Assembly: GCF_047496725.1 (NCBI RefSeq)
Contig: NC_132975.1
Location: forward strand, 8,196,501-8,260,500
Direction of reading: 5' to 3'
Length of the DNA stretch: 64,000 nucleotides
Origin: Anoplolepis gracilipes
Taxonomy: Eukaryota > Arthropoda > Insecta > Hymenoptera > Formicidae
The notes under the pieces were generated by a model that saw only the letters and a list, made by a program, of their open reading frames with translations, was not told the DNA's origin and searched no databases. The position numbers and the translations under genes are program-made. Positions within the stretch are counted from its first letter, which is position 1. Every line of letters begins with the position of its first letter. Shown here in pieces: positions 1 through 13,550 of this stretch.

Positions 1-760
1 TCGCCTCCCCCGTTTTGATCTCTTCATTTCAATTCGCTCCGCAATCCTTTCTGCGAGAAATACTGACAGATGTCTTCCTCAACCCTATCACAATTGTTTT
101 TCAAATTATTTTGTAAAATGAAACAAAAAAGGTTGGGGGTTTTACGCATGTGTATATAAAATATTTTTATTTTGGTTCGTTAAAAATATTGCCAATTTCA
201 ATTTTTTTTATTTGTATAAAGTTATACTATTAAAGATATAGTCTTATATATATATATATATATTTTTCATTATTATATGTACTTTCAAAACTAATGTATA
301 TTAGAATAAACATTACATATAATTATAATTAATTTTTTTACAGTATATTATATTTAATTATAATTATTGTAATTACAAAAATTGTGAAGTGAGTATAAAA
401 TAAACATGCGAATATCAGATGTAAAATTTTAAATTTTGCGTTTATATAAGAGATAACTCACAGTTGCATAATTCGAAATTTTAATTTAGAAGTAGTAAAT
501 ATCGGATATGTTATTGTAAAAGTAAATAATAATAATAAATTATATCAAACAAAATTAATAAATAATAAATAATGCATAAAAATAAATATAAAAATAAATT
601 TTAAACAGACGAAATAACTTATGCGTTCCAACTTCCAAGTTTATACTTTGATAACCGTGGTCAACGAAATTCAAGCAGGCGTCGCAACGGTATCAAACCA
701 AACGTGATGTCTGGGGATGCAGCATCTTCGAACTTTTTCGCCGAGTTTTATGCTTCACTA
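1..760. other. AT-rich noncoding DNA at window start
   Basis: No reading frame of interest is visible. The stretch holds a (TA)n run of about 19 bp at 245-263 and long A- and T-rich segments until about 600. Base composition then becomes more balanced just before the promoter-like motifs near 776-807. Confidence 0.7.
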
Positions 761-775
761 AGGTTCACTGTAGGA

Positions 776-942
776 TATAAATTTCCGCATTTTACGGTTT
801 TCAGTACATCACCATCTCGTTTAATTACGAGCGAGCTGTCGTCGTATCGATGATTATTTATATCGTGTGCTCGCGACGTTTATTACTCTCGTCGTCCGAT
901 TACTTATACGTACCCGCCGCTCCCGAGGGTGCAGAACCTTAA
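776..942 (+). promoter_or_regulatory. Possible TATA/initiator promoter with a 30-codon open frame
   Basis: A TATAAAT motif at 776-782 is followed by TCAGTAC at 801-807, whose A (803) would be the start site. The spacing is 27 bp, a little short of the usual 30 or so. The first ATG downstream is at 850-852 and opens a 30-codon frame ending in TAA at 940-942. The peptide begins with a short hydrophobic run (MIIYIVC) and a later LLL stretch, vaguely like a secretion signal, but has no recognisable family. In AT-rich DNA both motifs can arise by chance, so this is only a lead. No strong splice donor ends the frame. Confidence 0.15.
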
Positions 943-944
943 TG

Positions 945-3300
945 ATGTCCTATGGTCGGCAAAAAGGCTCAGCATGATTTACATGTCAATCCCCGACAGT
1001 ATACGCGGCAAGAAGCCAGCACAAGAAGAATCGCGTTGCATATTTATTAGGTCACGCAGTAGGATGTTAAGAAGATCAGATTTTTTAATTGCCAAAAAAA
1101 AAAAAAAAAGATACGACACGCAACACATTCCAGGCTCTCGTGATGAAAAGAATGCTTCTTTTGCAAAGACATTGTAACGACCAATGTGATAGTCAAACTC
1201 TGTATTTTTATAGAGTTAATATATTATTATTATATATTATTACTTTTTCTTATTTTGCATTTTTTTTCTTAATAAATAACATCTGCATAATTTTTAAGTT
1301 TAAATCTAAGAATTTAAAATATTGTAATATATGAATTAAATGTTGTTTTGTCTCTGTTAGACTTAAAAATATCTGATGCCGATCGATGTTGCGACGAATA
1401 AGGAAGAAATATAGCGAAATACTGAAATATAGAGGAAATCGCTCGATAAACCATCGCAGTTCGATGGAATCCAGCGCGATTAAAACAGTTATTCCCGCAC
1501 TTCAATTCGCTTGTTTTGCGCTCGCTTCTCCTGCAAGAACTTGCGAACGAAATAACGTCGTTAAACGTGAGGGACTGCGGGCGGCAAGAAGCAGGCAAAT
1601 TCGCATTGAAATTGATTTGATTACCTCGGCTTCCTGCCGCGATGCAGTTTTTACTTCAGCAGTGAGTTGAACTCGCGCGGGCCAAAGAGACCAAGAGTCC
1701 GAGCAAACGAGAGACGAGGCTTCGAATTCGCGTGAGTGCGAATCAGTCGTTCGATTATAATGTCGAGATTCGACGCTGTGGAGAGGAGGACGCGTGATTC
1801 CATTTGCCGGTCGCAAATCGAAACCGCAACCCCGTGCAAACCGCAACGATAGATATATATTACGTCGATCGGGGCGAGCCAAATTGGCCGCGCACTCGTC
1901 CCCTGCGCGCTTTAAAATCTAAACGTCCCAACGCAACCAATCCTATCCCGTTCACTCGGCATTGCGCGATCTGCGTTTTCCATCGCGAATTTTGTTTGCT
2001 AAATATTTTGCTCTCACCACAATTCTAATATGCCTGTCTTCGGGTTTAGATTTTACACTGTATTTTATTATACTATTGTTCTTTTTCTTTTTTCCATGTA
2101 TACGTAAACTCAACAATGCAGCTTAAGCTTTTCGTTTTCACTGAAAGCATTTTTTCATATTATAACAATTATAATAGAGAGCAAATGTAAGAAATTAATG
2201 TAATATAGGAAATTTATTTTTCAACATTTTCGAAAAACAAAAGATTGTGTCAACATCAATTTTTTGGTTGCAATATCAATCTGCTTAAAAAATAGAGAAA
2301 TTGAGAATATTGTGATATAAAATTTAAAAGAGTTTGTAATTCAAAATGCAATAATATTGATCTAATAATAATTTTTTATTTAAATTGCTTTAATGTTGTT
2401 ACAATTGTTTTTCTTTAAGTAGCAATTTTCTGTAATATTTTGACGGTTAATTATTTAAGAAAAAAAGTACTTGCCACGATAGCAAATTGTGTTTGTATGT
2501 GTGTGTTATAATATTTCTTTCAATTCTGAAATATATGTAAAATTAAATCAAACGTATAAACATACAATTTGTTGCTGTTCTTTTTCCACTGTTATCGATT
2601 ATTTTTCAGATAATTTAATTAAAGCAAATATGTTCTACTGTACAGAATATCAGAAATATACAATATCATTCCGGCAGAGAGAATCAATATTAACTTATTA
2701 AAAACATTTTAAAAACACTATTGTTGTTGCTAATACCTTGAAAAAATTTCTTTATTTTTCGAGTGAAAAGTTGGAGTGCACAGATTGATACGGATCGTTG
2801 ATAGCAGTATAGGAAGGCCGCGAGATAATAATGAATGGTAGAAATTTCGTTTTCCCTCGTCGAGAAATCACGAGGGTCGGCGGCGGCGGAAGTGGAGTTC
2901 GCCGGAAAACACGAAGTAACTAGAGACCGCCGACCACTTTGCGTAATTACCAACCGCCCGACCAGGACCGTACTATTTAATCGGACTAAAGTGCAAGAGG
3001 TCCATACTCGCTCCCTAACCCCTTTTTTCCACACCCTGATCTCCGAGTGGGATGCACGCCGAAAAAAGGAGCGATGAGGTCGAAACGCAGCCAAGCGAAA
3101 AGACGAGATCCAGCAAGGATGCCCAAATATTTGAGCGAGCAAATGATATCTCTCGGTTAGACGAGCTGCGGCAAAGTAATCCGCGAGTTTTACCCCACCA
3201 ATGTTTTCACCCTTCGCTTCATGATTTTCCTATTTGCGCAAAAGATCATATTTTTTAGCCGGTCGTACCTTATGTAAGCGGGAAAAGATAATTGAGAGAA
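945..3300. other. Noncoding mosaic with two CpG-rich islands
   Basis: Balanced-composition islands at about 1380-2030 and 2770-3260 flank an AT-rich spacer (2040-2760). Open frames of up to 150 codons occur in the islands on both strands and overlap one another, as expected where AT-rich stop codons are scarce. None shows a recognisable domain. An A15 run lies at about 1095-1109. Confidence 0.6.
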
Positions 3301-5890
3301 TCGTCATCTCTGACTTTTCTCAAATACTTTTTCTCATAAAAATATTAAAATAACACGGATACGGAACAAATATAAAAAAAATAATATAATAAATTGAATG
3401 AATCTGTGCATTTTTTTCTCAAAGATATTTCAAGATTCAATATAGTCATAACATATAAAAAGATAATCTCGCATTAATAATTGTTCCATTACACATACTT
3501 TAAAAAATGTGACAAATAATATATTTTTCTAATTATCTTTTTTGCTATCATGAGAGTAAAGAGTAAACATACAAGATCTCTGACTTATATTTTTTGCATT
3601 ACTGTACAAATGGTATCAGAAGAGGATGGAGGAGAACGGGTGCAATGAAAATGGGTTTTTCCGTCCAAAACTCGTCCCAATCTCCCTTTTCGTTTTAATG
3701 ATACTGCAGCATTACTGCATTTTCATGCACACGCTGATAATCTAAAAAGTTACTGTTATTGAAACGTAAATTTATGGTGCTCGTAACTTTATTTCGATAT
3801 AATGGCGAGCTCATAATGAAAAACATCATTCGCTCTTTTAATCTGTTAAATATGACTTAAGAATTTCTATTATTAATTTTTAAAATAAGTTACGTTAAAA
3901 AGAATATCCAACGCTCTCATCTCGGTGTATGAGAAAAAAATCGTAAGATAAAATCTTTTTAAAAGTAAAATAAAATACTTATAGAAATGTTCTTATTTAA
4001 ATATAAAAATTTTAAATATATTTCCTTTTTTAAATAATATCTTTCACAGAAGGAGTAGAATTCTTTTGACATATATTGCTATTTAAAATTCAATGAATCA
4101 TATATAATACACTTGGAAAAACTTGAAACAAATATTACAGTTTAAAATCTAAAAATATAGAAAAATCTTTAAATTTGCTCTGCCCATATCAATTTAGGTG
4201 TGAGATATAGTATCTAATAAATAATATTCTAAAATAAAAATAATATAAAGTTATAAAATAAGAATTTATACGTATATAACTGTAATAGAAATATTTTTCA
4301 TCGCGTTTTAAGATGCATAAATCTTACTTTTCATTTCGATTTTTCATATAGCTGTCATATCGGATATTTATGAGCGAGAAATGTATTGCGTTTAATTCTG
4401 CATTTCTCGGTCGTCAAGCGGTAAAAGCGGCATATTGCATATTGATGGCAGTTTCTGCATATTTACAGAAATGTTCTCATTATGCGACCAAGATTTTATA
4501 CGGCACAATTTCTTAAACTGTCAGATACACAGCTTCATTTTGCAATTTCTATATATATACTGTATTTTTCTCATTCTATCGTTTTCAACCAAACTCGCTA
4601 GGTTACTATTATTAAAAATTCGAATTTATGATCTAAATCGTCATACACGCGATCGGTATATTTATAAAATATTTTATTTGCTAAGTTTAGCTGTGTAAAT
4701 TAGTGTAATCGGACATATATTATTTCATATTTTATTTCGTATTTATTATTCAAAGAGAAACAGAATATTATTTATAAAAGAAAAATACTATTTTATTTTA
4801 TTATTATACTTTAATATATTATATCACTTAATATATTTAATTTCTGTAAAAGTAAATAATTTATTGTTAAATACATTAAATTGTGTATATATGTATTTTT
4901 TGAAATATTTATATTAAAATGTTTTTTATTAAATTTGTATGCTATTAAAATTTTTATTTATCCTATTAAAAATTGAAACGGCTTGGCATATGAAAAGGTT
5001 AAAGGACGAGAGGACTACAATTTGCCATACGACTCGCTATACGGAAGGATTAAAGGACGACTCGAAACCATGTCTAAATTTCAAAAGCCGACTTTTAACG
5101 TCGTTCTGCCGTTTAGCTCAATTCTCGCCGCGGCGGAAATTCACGGAGTTACCTTTCGCGGATGAGAAATTCGAGCTCGTTTTCCAGTGCCGCTCTCATC
5201 GCCGTCCGCGTCCCTGGAACCCCTATTTCACCTCCCCTGTTCTATCATCGGCGGGGCCTTCATCGCATTTTCATGTCGCCGCGTGCTTCGTTCCTCCCTC
5301 ATATTTATGCAACGGCTGCACGACCGGACACGGATCTCGCCAGAGAAACGTTTTCCAAGCTCGCTTTTCCCGCCCACCCGGCGCTAGTTCGTCCTTATTC
5401 AAAGACAGCTGTCCTATTCAAACTCGGTTGAAATTTAATCGCAAAAAAATGGCAAAATATCATTTAAGATAGTAATTGTCCTTGCCGTTAACAATAACAT
5501 ATACTACATTCTATATCATATTTATCATATTATTTAATTATATAGCCCTGTAGTATAGCGCTCAATTGACCAAAAATGCAATTATAAATTTTAATTTCAA
5601 TAAAAAAAATTAAAATTTTATACTTATTAGTTACCAAACTAATAAATTTAATAAATACAATAATATATCAAAAATAAAAAAAATTTTTTTTAATGGAATT
5701 CAATTAAATTTTAACTGTATAAAATCGTCTTCAAATTCTTCAAGGAATCTACCTCGGCAAACGGAGTCAAACGATTTCTGATACCATTCGTATTCAAAAT
5801 TCTATGTAGAAAATTCCCGAGATCGTGTAGCATCACAGGATAAAAAGAAGGCGAGCGACGATGTTAGTCTGCCAACATACGCAGAGGAAT
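3300..5890. other. Mostly AT-rich noncoding DNA
   Basis: AT-rich from 3300 to 4980, apart from a short balanced piece at about 3600-3730. A CpG-rich island at 4980-5440 carries a 177-codon frame beginning with a true ATG at 4939. That frame starts in AT-rich DNA and runs into the island, where two other frames are also open, so it is not taken as a gene. AT-rich again to about 5720. Confidence 0.6.
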
Positions 5891-5900
5891 CAGAGGTAAA

Positions 5901-5901
5901 G

Positions 5902-5942
<41 letters not shown>

Positions 5943-5965
5943 GGAAGAAAAAAAGGATGAGAGGA

Positions 5966-6024
<59 letters not shown>
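5901..6024. repeat. Compound (GA)n microsatellite
   Basis: Two (GA)n blocks, at about 5909-5932 and 5968-6023, are separated by an impure purine stretch. The whole segment is all purine on the plus strand except for one T. Long homopurine runs of this sort can form triplex DNA. Confidence 0.95.
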
Positions 6025-6027
<3 letters not shown>

Positions 6028-6780
6028 CGACCTCTAACCATAATCTAGCATTATGTCGAGTGGTCTCTCTGCGCTCGGAAGAAGCGCTTCGAAACGAGTT
6101 TGTTCGTTTCGGCGGATTATCCTGCCTGCGCGCGCGTCGAGACCGCGTACAAAGAGTGCGAGCATATTTTCACGGTTAAAATTCACAGTCGGAATCCATG
6201 GGGCGACGTTACGTCGGCTTACCAGCGCGGTGTGTATTCGTTTAATCTATTCAACGGTCGATGGATGTTGATGCAAATAGTGGGAGTTGAAAAACGGCGG
6301 GAAGAAGAGCTCAGGGAGAGTGGGATTCCACGATCGAGTCGAATGGCCAAACGTTAATGAATTCCTGCGAACGGATATATATTTCTAAAGACTTCCATCA
6401 TCCGCCAGTTTCTTTCGCATCTGTCATTACCAAGCAGTGCCCATGCTGTTTTCTCACTTTCTCTTATTAATAAAGGCTATGAAATAAAATTTAATTATAT
6501 TATTTATGATAGCATGAATAAGTTATTTCATTATTCAACAGACTTTTACATTGTCATTTATTACAGTCTTTATTTTGATATCTATTTGAATTTTAGTAGT
6601 TCTATAAGTATACAATTTAATAAATATTATTCATCATATATATATATTTCTCTTTTTCCTTTTTTACATCACAAATTTTTCACGTTTAAAAAAAATAATC
6701 TTGAGATATTTAATAAATATTTTTCATCTGTGTCTTTTTTTTCTTTGCATTTCTATTTTCTCATTTCTCCTTTTCTATAC
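6025..6780. other. CpG-rich island then AT-rich DNA
   Basis: The island at 6040-6360 has two overlapping plus-strand frames of 72 and 85 codons with no recognisable product. From 6360 the DNA is AT-rich with no supported feature. Confidence 0.6.
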
Positions 6781-6796
6781 AATTGCACACATATAG

Positions 6797-6798
<2 letters not shown>

Positions 6799-6856
<58 letters not shown>
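6799..6856. repeat. (AT)n microsatellite, about 28 units
   Basis: An uninterrupted alternating A/T run of roughly 57 bp. Such tracts are usually highly polymorphic and prone to cruciform extrusion. Confidence 0.95.
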
Positions 6857-6859
<3 letters not shown>

Positions 6860-6862
<3 letters not shown>

Positions 6863-9800
6863 TTTTTCATAATCATTAGACTTGACTATTATTGTTTGTA
6901 TTTCTTGGAGTTCATAAAGATTAATATTCCAAGATATATAAAATTGATTTCTCTTGTACTACTTCTTTTCCTCTCTCATTTTCTCGCTGTGGCTTCCTTA
7001 AATACAGTCCAGTTTGGAATATCGCGTTCCTTCAAGCAATTTTTGAGTGATATTTGATAGCCGGGAAATCGTACAACCGTTCCTCGCGAATTTACCCCGA
7101 GTGCAAGTTTGCGCGAAATATTACGCCAACATCGATTAAATAACGAACTTTAGATAGAGTTCAGCAATTTCTTTATACTATCGAAAAAAAAGTTAATCCC
7201 GGTATAGAGCTGCAATTCCCTCAAACAACTATTGTATAATGTAGGGGATTCGTAATAAATTCTTATCAAAATTTAGTATGGTCGTAAAACAATTCAATGT
7301 GTAATAAAATAATTGAATTAATTAGGATAAACAGATAAAAATTTCTAAATAAAAAATATAATGTTTAAATAGAGCTCAAACAATGGTATATTAGTTTTGA
7401 ATATTTATCCTAAATAATTCGATTATTAATACATTTAAATTTTTATGTAAAGCAACTCTAATTAGAATAAAAAAATTAAAGAATCTAGAAGAAAGTAAAA
7501 GTAAATAAAGGAAAGCACAAAAATGTGTTTCGTAATTAAACAAAGTTACATATAGAATTTTTTAGTGATTCAAATGGACATTATTAATATATCTTTAATA
7601 CTAATTAAAAATGAATTAATATCCAACACACAATCGCAAAATGATTTATTAAACTTCCTTATTTCTTACTAAAAAGTTTTTTCAATTATCCTTAACCATT
7701 TAAGTCTTCTTACAGTCTTCTATAGTTAGTTATACTTTATAAAGTTTATAGTGCTGAAAGACTTTTATACGCTTTTTCTCGATTTTGATAAAATATAATA
7801 ATAAAATAAAATATAATCTTTATTTTAAATTTTACACAAGTCGAAATTACTATTAATAAAATTTAGTTGGGATTCTTTCCTTACTTTAAAATATCCAACA
7901 ATATTTTTTTTCTTTAAATAAAAAATTATATCCATAAAATATTGTTACAAAAGTTCGATTTATTTTTATTTTTTTAATCTTTGTCATTAATTTTGATAAT
8001 TAAATATAAAATTATATTTCTATAAAAATAAAAGTTATTTAAAACTGTTTGACATATTGGTTATTCTAGTTGCAAAATATATACGCTCTAATGTACTTTT
8101 ATCTATCGGGTAACGATGCGATAAAATTGATTCTGGAACGAATACACAGTATTGACTTTTAGGTTCATTATACACAATACGCATATATCGTTTGCAATTA
8201 ATAATTGCATAATATCTACGCAAAAAGTTGTTGCAAATTAAATGTTCAATGCACTTTTATATATTAGAATTGAAAATAAAAGGATAAAACCAACAATAAT
8301 AATATATATATTTACCTCTTTACTATGAATTTTTACTTTAAAATCTCTCAATTTTTTTAGATAATTTGATGGTCAAATTTTTGTCGAAAGAAAACATGAT
8401 TTAAGACTCTTCTGTCAAAATCTACAAAATATCTTTTGCAATTATAAACTTCAAACTACAGGTTTATAAAATCTGAACTCTTCATATTAATTAAATCGAT
8501 ACATATCAGATCGCATTTTTAAGCCTCTTCCCTTGCAACCCTTGTGCGAGTTATTTCCACATAATGAATAATTCTCGCTGTTAAATTGCATGAGATGGGC
8601 GGTGTCCGATTACTTTTGAAATAACACGCATAGGTGCGAGAGAAGCATTTTGCTGAGAAAATGCGGTTTTTCGACGATGAATTACACATCGTATGAGTTT
8701 CAAGTTTTTGTTAAAGGATACAAGGATAATCGCAATTCAAAGTATGCCAAGTAAAGCGTTGGTATAAAGTAAGTAGCGCGTAATGTACATGCCTCATGTT
8801 TCACGACTATAAAAATGCAACTCCATTAATCTGCGGGCTAACACGTTATGATAGGCAGGTGCGCGTCAAGGTAAAGATAATCAAGTCTCTCGCACAATCG
8901 CGAGTTGATTGTTGCTCCTAAAAATAACTGCTTATTTCTCGCTAAAAGTGCAGTCTGTGAAGCAATAAAGAGAAAGTAAGATAATCGAGAGAGTGAAGAT
9001 CTGTTTCAGCTCGATCGTGCAATCTACTAGGCAAAATCGTCGATTTAAACCAGCTCGTCTGGATTTGCACACGTGCAAGTTGGTAGCATGGTGTTCAAGA
9101 AATGAATTGAAAGGGAAAAGGAAAAGAGAAAACAAGATAAAGAAACGTTTACGGATTGGAAAATAACTGTAGATTGCGTACACAGATATAATAATTCAGA
9201 ATAATAAAAGAGATATATAACACACACACAGATAAAAAAGGTAATTCAGGTTAATATAAAATCGATGATATCAGAGAGAGGAATTTGTTATACAAAAAGA
9301 TATTTAAATAATAACGAGAAAAACGCTATAAAAACAAAAGAGAATTAAATACAGAAGAAAAAAAAAGAAAAAGATTTAGATATCTGAATTACAAAATAAT
9401 TTAACCTAAGCACACAATTTTTTTAATGACTTAATTAATATTAATACTAATTGTGTGTGTGCATGTTTGTGTCTAGAATCGAATTCTTAATAAAAATTAA
9501 AAAAAAAATCTATTCTAACAAACTGAATTCCTTTCTAAGCAACTTGAATAATTTAATGAATATTTTGTTCCACATCTCATTCATGCGTATATTTAAAAGA
9601 AATATTTAAAAAAATAATATAAAAAGAGGATGATTTAAAGGATGATAGACAAAAAGGAAGAAAAAAAAGAGAAAGAAAGATAGAGTTGCGGAGGAAACTG
9701 CGAGGGTCACCATGCTCCAGCAGACTCTAGATGAAATGATTAAGAGTGATTCACAGCACGCTCGGGACAGATGGCGGTTGCTCCTCTAATGAGTTGTAAT

Positions 9801-10020
9801 TAATGGTTCGGGTATGCGTATGTACGCGTGAGCGCGCGCGACTCGCCGTATATACGTTCTCGGAAAGCTCATGGTCGCGTTGGACAAGAAGTCTAGAAGA
9901 AGTCAGGTCGATTAATAATTGGCAGCAGGAAGCCGGTTACGGCGGAATGTCGCAAAGCGTTATCAATCACTCGCGTCTGATCTTTATATCCCATTTAACG
10001 ATATTCTTAGATGGTACTCT
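6860..10020. other. AT-rich noncoding DNA with minor balanced segments
   Basis: AT-rich from 6860 to 8500. Composition is more balanced at 8520-9080 and 9690-10020. The stretch 9240-9690 is purine-rich on the plus strand. A short alternating GCGCGCG run lies near 9830. No exon with both splice signals and coding character was found. Confidence 0.6.
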
Positions 10021-13000
10021 TTGAATGAAGATGCTATATATCCTCCATCGAAATGAATCACATCTTGTACGATTTCTGAGCTACAAACCTATATCTTTTC
10101 GAATAACTATCTCTTCAGAGATTGCATTTCAACCTTCTTCACTCATTTTCTATAATGTTATCAAAGATAATTATATATACTTCTAAGATAAAAATATGTA
10201 AAATAATTTTTAAGTAAAGTTTTTTTTTAGTAAATAATATAATTTCTATGTATAAAATGTAGGCATAATATACGATATAATATAAAAAACGTATTTTTAA
10301 AATTGTGTTGCATAATTGTTTCAATCATACAACAATTTCTCTAACTAATTTCAGTTTTGAACATAAATTAGTTCGTGGTAACGAGCATGTTTCCAATCCT
10401 TCTCTAATTTCTAAATTTTCCTTTTTAGGACTACGTGTATCACAAGTTTACTTGCGTGCGAAACTAAACGAGTATTGTGAAAATGAGGAAAACATTACGT
10501 GGGAAATTTTCGTCGCGCGAGGTTGCGACAAATCTGTAAAAGAAACGAAGGTAACACGTAGCAGCCGACCTTCGCGACAAATTAGTCTCGTTCCTCTTTA
10601 AAAGTCGCGTACGACCAGATTTCTCCTCGTCATGGGAATGATAATGCATGAATCATTTCATTATAAAAATGTATAGAGTATATACGGATTAATTCGAACT
10701 TTTTTAATTGTGTAGAGAAAGAAACATTGAAAAATAACTTAATAGTTTTTTAAAAATAAAGGTTTCACGCACAATTAGCCTAAATTTGATATTACTTTTC
10801 TCATTTTTTAAAAATATTCAATTTTAAATTAAACAAATATTTTCATTCAAAATAATATTACTTTTATGGCTAGTCAAATGCTTTATTATATATTTCTAAA
10901 ATGAATTTACGAAAAACTTTTTAGTTTCAGTCTTTCATTCGTTATAATGTAAAATTACATCTTTTTTGAATATTTTACTAATTTCTGCATCCACCAAATA
11001 TTATTAAATTTTAGACATGATACCTAATATTATTATAATTTCGACAATATTAGCTGTGTCGTCATAAGAACGTCTGTACGTTTCATGATTCATATCTATT
11101 TGTCTGGATCTTCACGCGATCGAACGTGTATCGAAGACGGTCGCTGGTTTCCTTACTACTGATGCCGTGAGAAGATGTCGTTGGACATTCATCGCGTCGT
11201 AAAAGCGATCGGAGATCCAATAAAAAAGAATGGAAACTTTTATAACATACAATCGTTAAAATAATCATTGAGAAAAGGATAGGTCGTGTTTTATTTTCTG
11301 TGCGCATGCACAAAGTCCATTCTTTGTACATTGTACATCAGACATGCGGTGCAATTCTTCAGGTGCTGGCATGCAAACTTGAGAGAATTATAGTTATTTT
11401 ACAGGTGAAAGAAACGAGTTTTTGAGATACAAACGATTGAAAATTAAAAAGTTTCTATGAAAATCTCAAGAGCGAAATATTAAGAAACTTCATCTCTGCC
11501 TAACAGTTGCTACTTTTGATTGCATATGTGTGACAATAATAAATATGCTAATTTACAATAATAAATGTGAAATTCCCTCGCGTGCATGTAAGTATTATAT
11601 ATTCACTAAAAATTTTTATTTCTATATATTTATATTTCTTTTATACGCTCTGATAGACATACACATATATTTTAAGAGAGTTAAATTAAAAAATCCTTAG
11701 TCCTTCGTGCAAATACTTTAAAGCTCGCACTTGACTATCAGTTCTCATGTTGAGATCTTGTACGCCGGTCTCGCGTTGGACATAATTACACGTCGGACGA
11801 AATGAAATTAACCGACAAATTATACGGCGGCGCGAAGGTGACGTCAGGATATACGTCAGCAACACCCACTTCCAAGTAAATAGGGGGCCGTAGGGCGCGA
11901 CGTTAAGCATCGAAATGGCGTAAATAATCGTCGGCTTTTTTCCAGCTCGTCATGCTCACAGGACCTTGTTCGAACTCACGTTTCGCTGTATGATATGGAT
12001 AAAAAGGAGCAAAATAAAGACATGAAAGACAATATAGTAAAGTACAACGATTTTTCGATGCATAAGTATTTTTTATACTCCTACTCTCCGATTATTTTTA
12101 TTCCTTCGTCGTCAACTTTGACACAAGCCACTCAAAAATATATTTTTCTTTTTTAAGAAATTGATACAGATTTTTTTTAATATCGTAAACATTATATATT
12201 TTCTTAAAATTAATGTTGCTTTAGCCAGAAACATTTAGAGGTAACATCAGGACATTCTAATATTCTTAAGAATTTAATTTTCAATTTTAATCACTATTTA
12301 TTTGAAAACTTTCGACACTCATATGCGAGTCCTATACATATACATATGTAAAATATGTATAGCCAATACATGCGCCATCACTAATGTAACATTCTGTATG
12401 AAAAACCGGATGGCCGATGACACGAGCGAAGTCTCGTTATTTAAAGCCATTAAAACCTTCCATGGCGCGGTAAAGGCATCGGAGCCGGAGTCGAAAAATG
12501 AATTTGTAGGAAGCCCGCGGAGACCTGAACCGTGAGTGGCAAAGCGTGTCTTTTTACCCGCGTCGATCAGCCGATGATTTACGCGAGGAAGAATGCACGT
12601 GACAGGTTCTTCTCTTAATGTCGCTGGTAATTAAGTTTCATCGGAGCCTCGGAACCGATAAATGAAAACTTTTAAGAGAGTCTTTAAACCGCGCCCGATT
12701 CTATCGTATCTATCGTGAATAGATACTGGCGAGAGGATCTCAACGCTCAGTTAGATCAATCTCTCTCGATCGATTCCCTTCCCTCCCGTCGTCGAGCTGG
12801 AAAACAGCTTGCCTTCCTTTGGTTATTTCATTGTGCGGCTTGTACAGTTCGTTAACCACATCAGCTCAACTCGATCTCGAGAGTACTAACTTCTTCCAAC
12901 GAGAACAAAGTTACGGTTTTGTTCCTCTTTGCCTCTCGTTGTCTAGCAATACAACTGAAGAAGAAATTTTGTTCCACAGGATTTCCACTTGCAAATCTTT

Positions 13001-13538
13001 AAAAGTGAATACAACGCCGATAAAATGTGCTCGATTTATTCCGTTTGTCGAAATCGTTATTTTCTTCTATTTTATTAATATAAGTTATTCAGTTTGAAAA
13101 TGGCATAAATTAAAAAAAAGCGCACGATTCTCCAAACATAAATTTTGTAACTCGGCATTTGTAAAGTAAATAATTGCGAAATGCTCATGCCCATACTCCG
13201 CCCATGGAAAATGGACAATTAATCCACTGCTTGTCTGATATAAATGTTCGTCGTCGGCGACATCAATCGACCATTAAGCAAAGGAAAAATCAGGGCGTTT
13301 TCAAAGCGACGAACAAAACAAATGTGATCCAAAGAACATAAATCGCAGACCTTTCCGCGTCACTAGAAATGGCTCTTAATGAAGTACGGACGATATAGTA
13401 GATTAGATCCGGTCGAGTTACTTTCGGTATAGGAAATGTCTTTCCGTCCTCGAAGGGTCGGAGGAATGGGGTCGAGACGTTGACGTGGCGCTAACCAGGG
13501 CACGTCCATTAAACGGCCGTATGTGGGTGAACGACTTT
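10020..13538. other. Noncoding mosaic
   Basis: Balanced islands occur at about 10360-10650, 11060-11350, 11690-12000 and, the largest, 12380-13580. AT-rich spacers lie between them. Open frames are short (below 100 codons) and carry no recognisable motif. Confidence 0.6.
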
Positions 13539-13539
13539 T

Positions 13540-13550
13540 GGGGGGGGGGG
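13540..13550. repeat. Poly-G run (G11)
   Basis: Eleven consecutive G on the plus strand, within a CpG-rich island and preceded by TTTT. A run this long is rare in an AT-rich genome. Confidence 0.95.

Noticed and set aside
4939..5472. 177-codon plus-strand frame starting at a true ATG with a hydrophobic beginning
   Set aside because: The hydrophobic start is translated AT-rich DNA, and the remainder crosses a CpG-rich island where two more frames are also open. No domain is recognised.
8903..8916. TTGATTGTTGCTC, resembling part of insect miR-315
   Set aside because: The 5' seed differs, the 3' part does not match, and no complementary arm forms a hairpin nearby.
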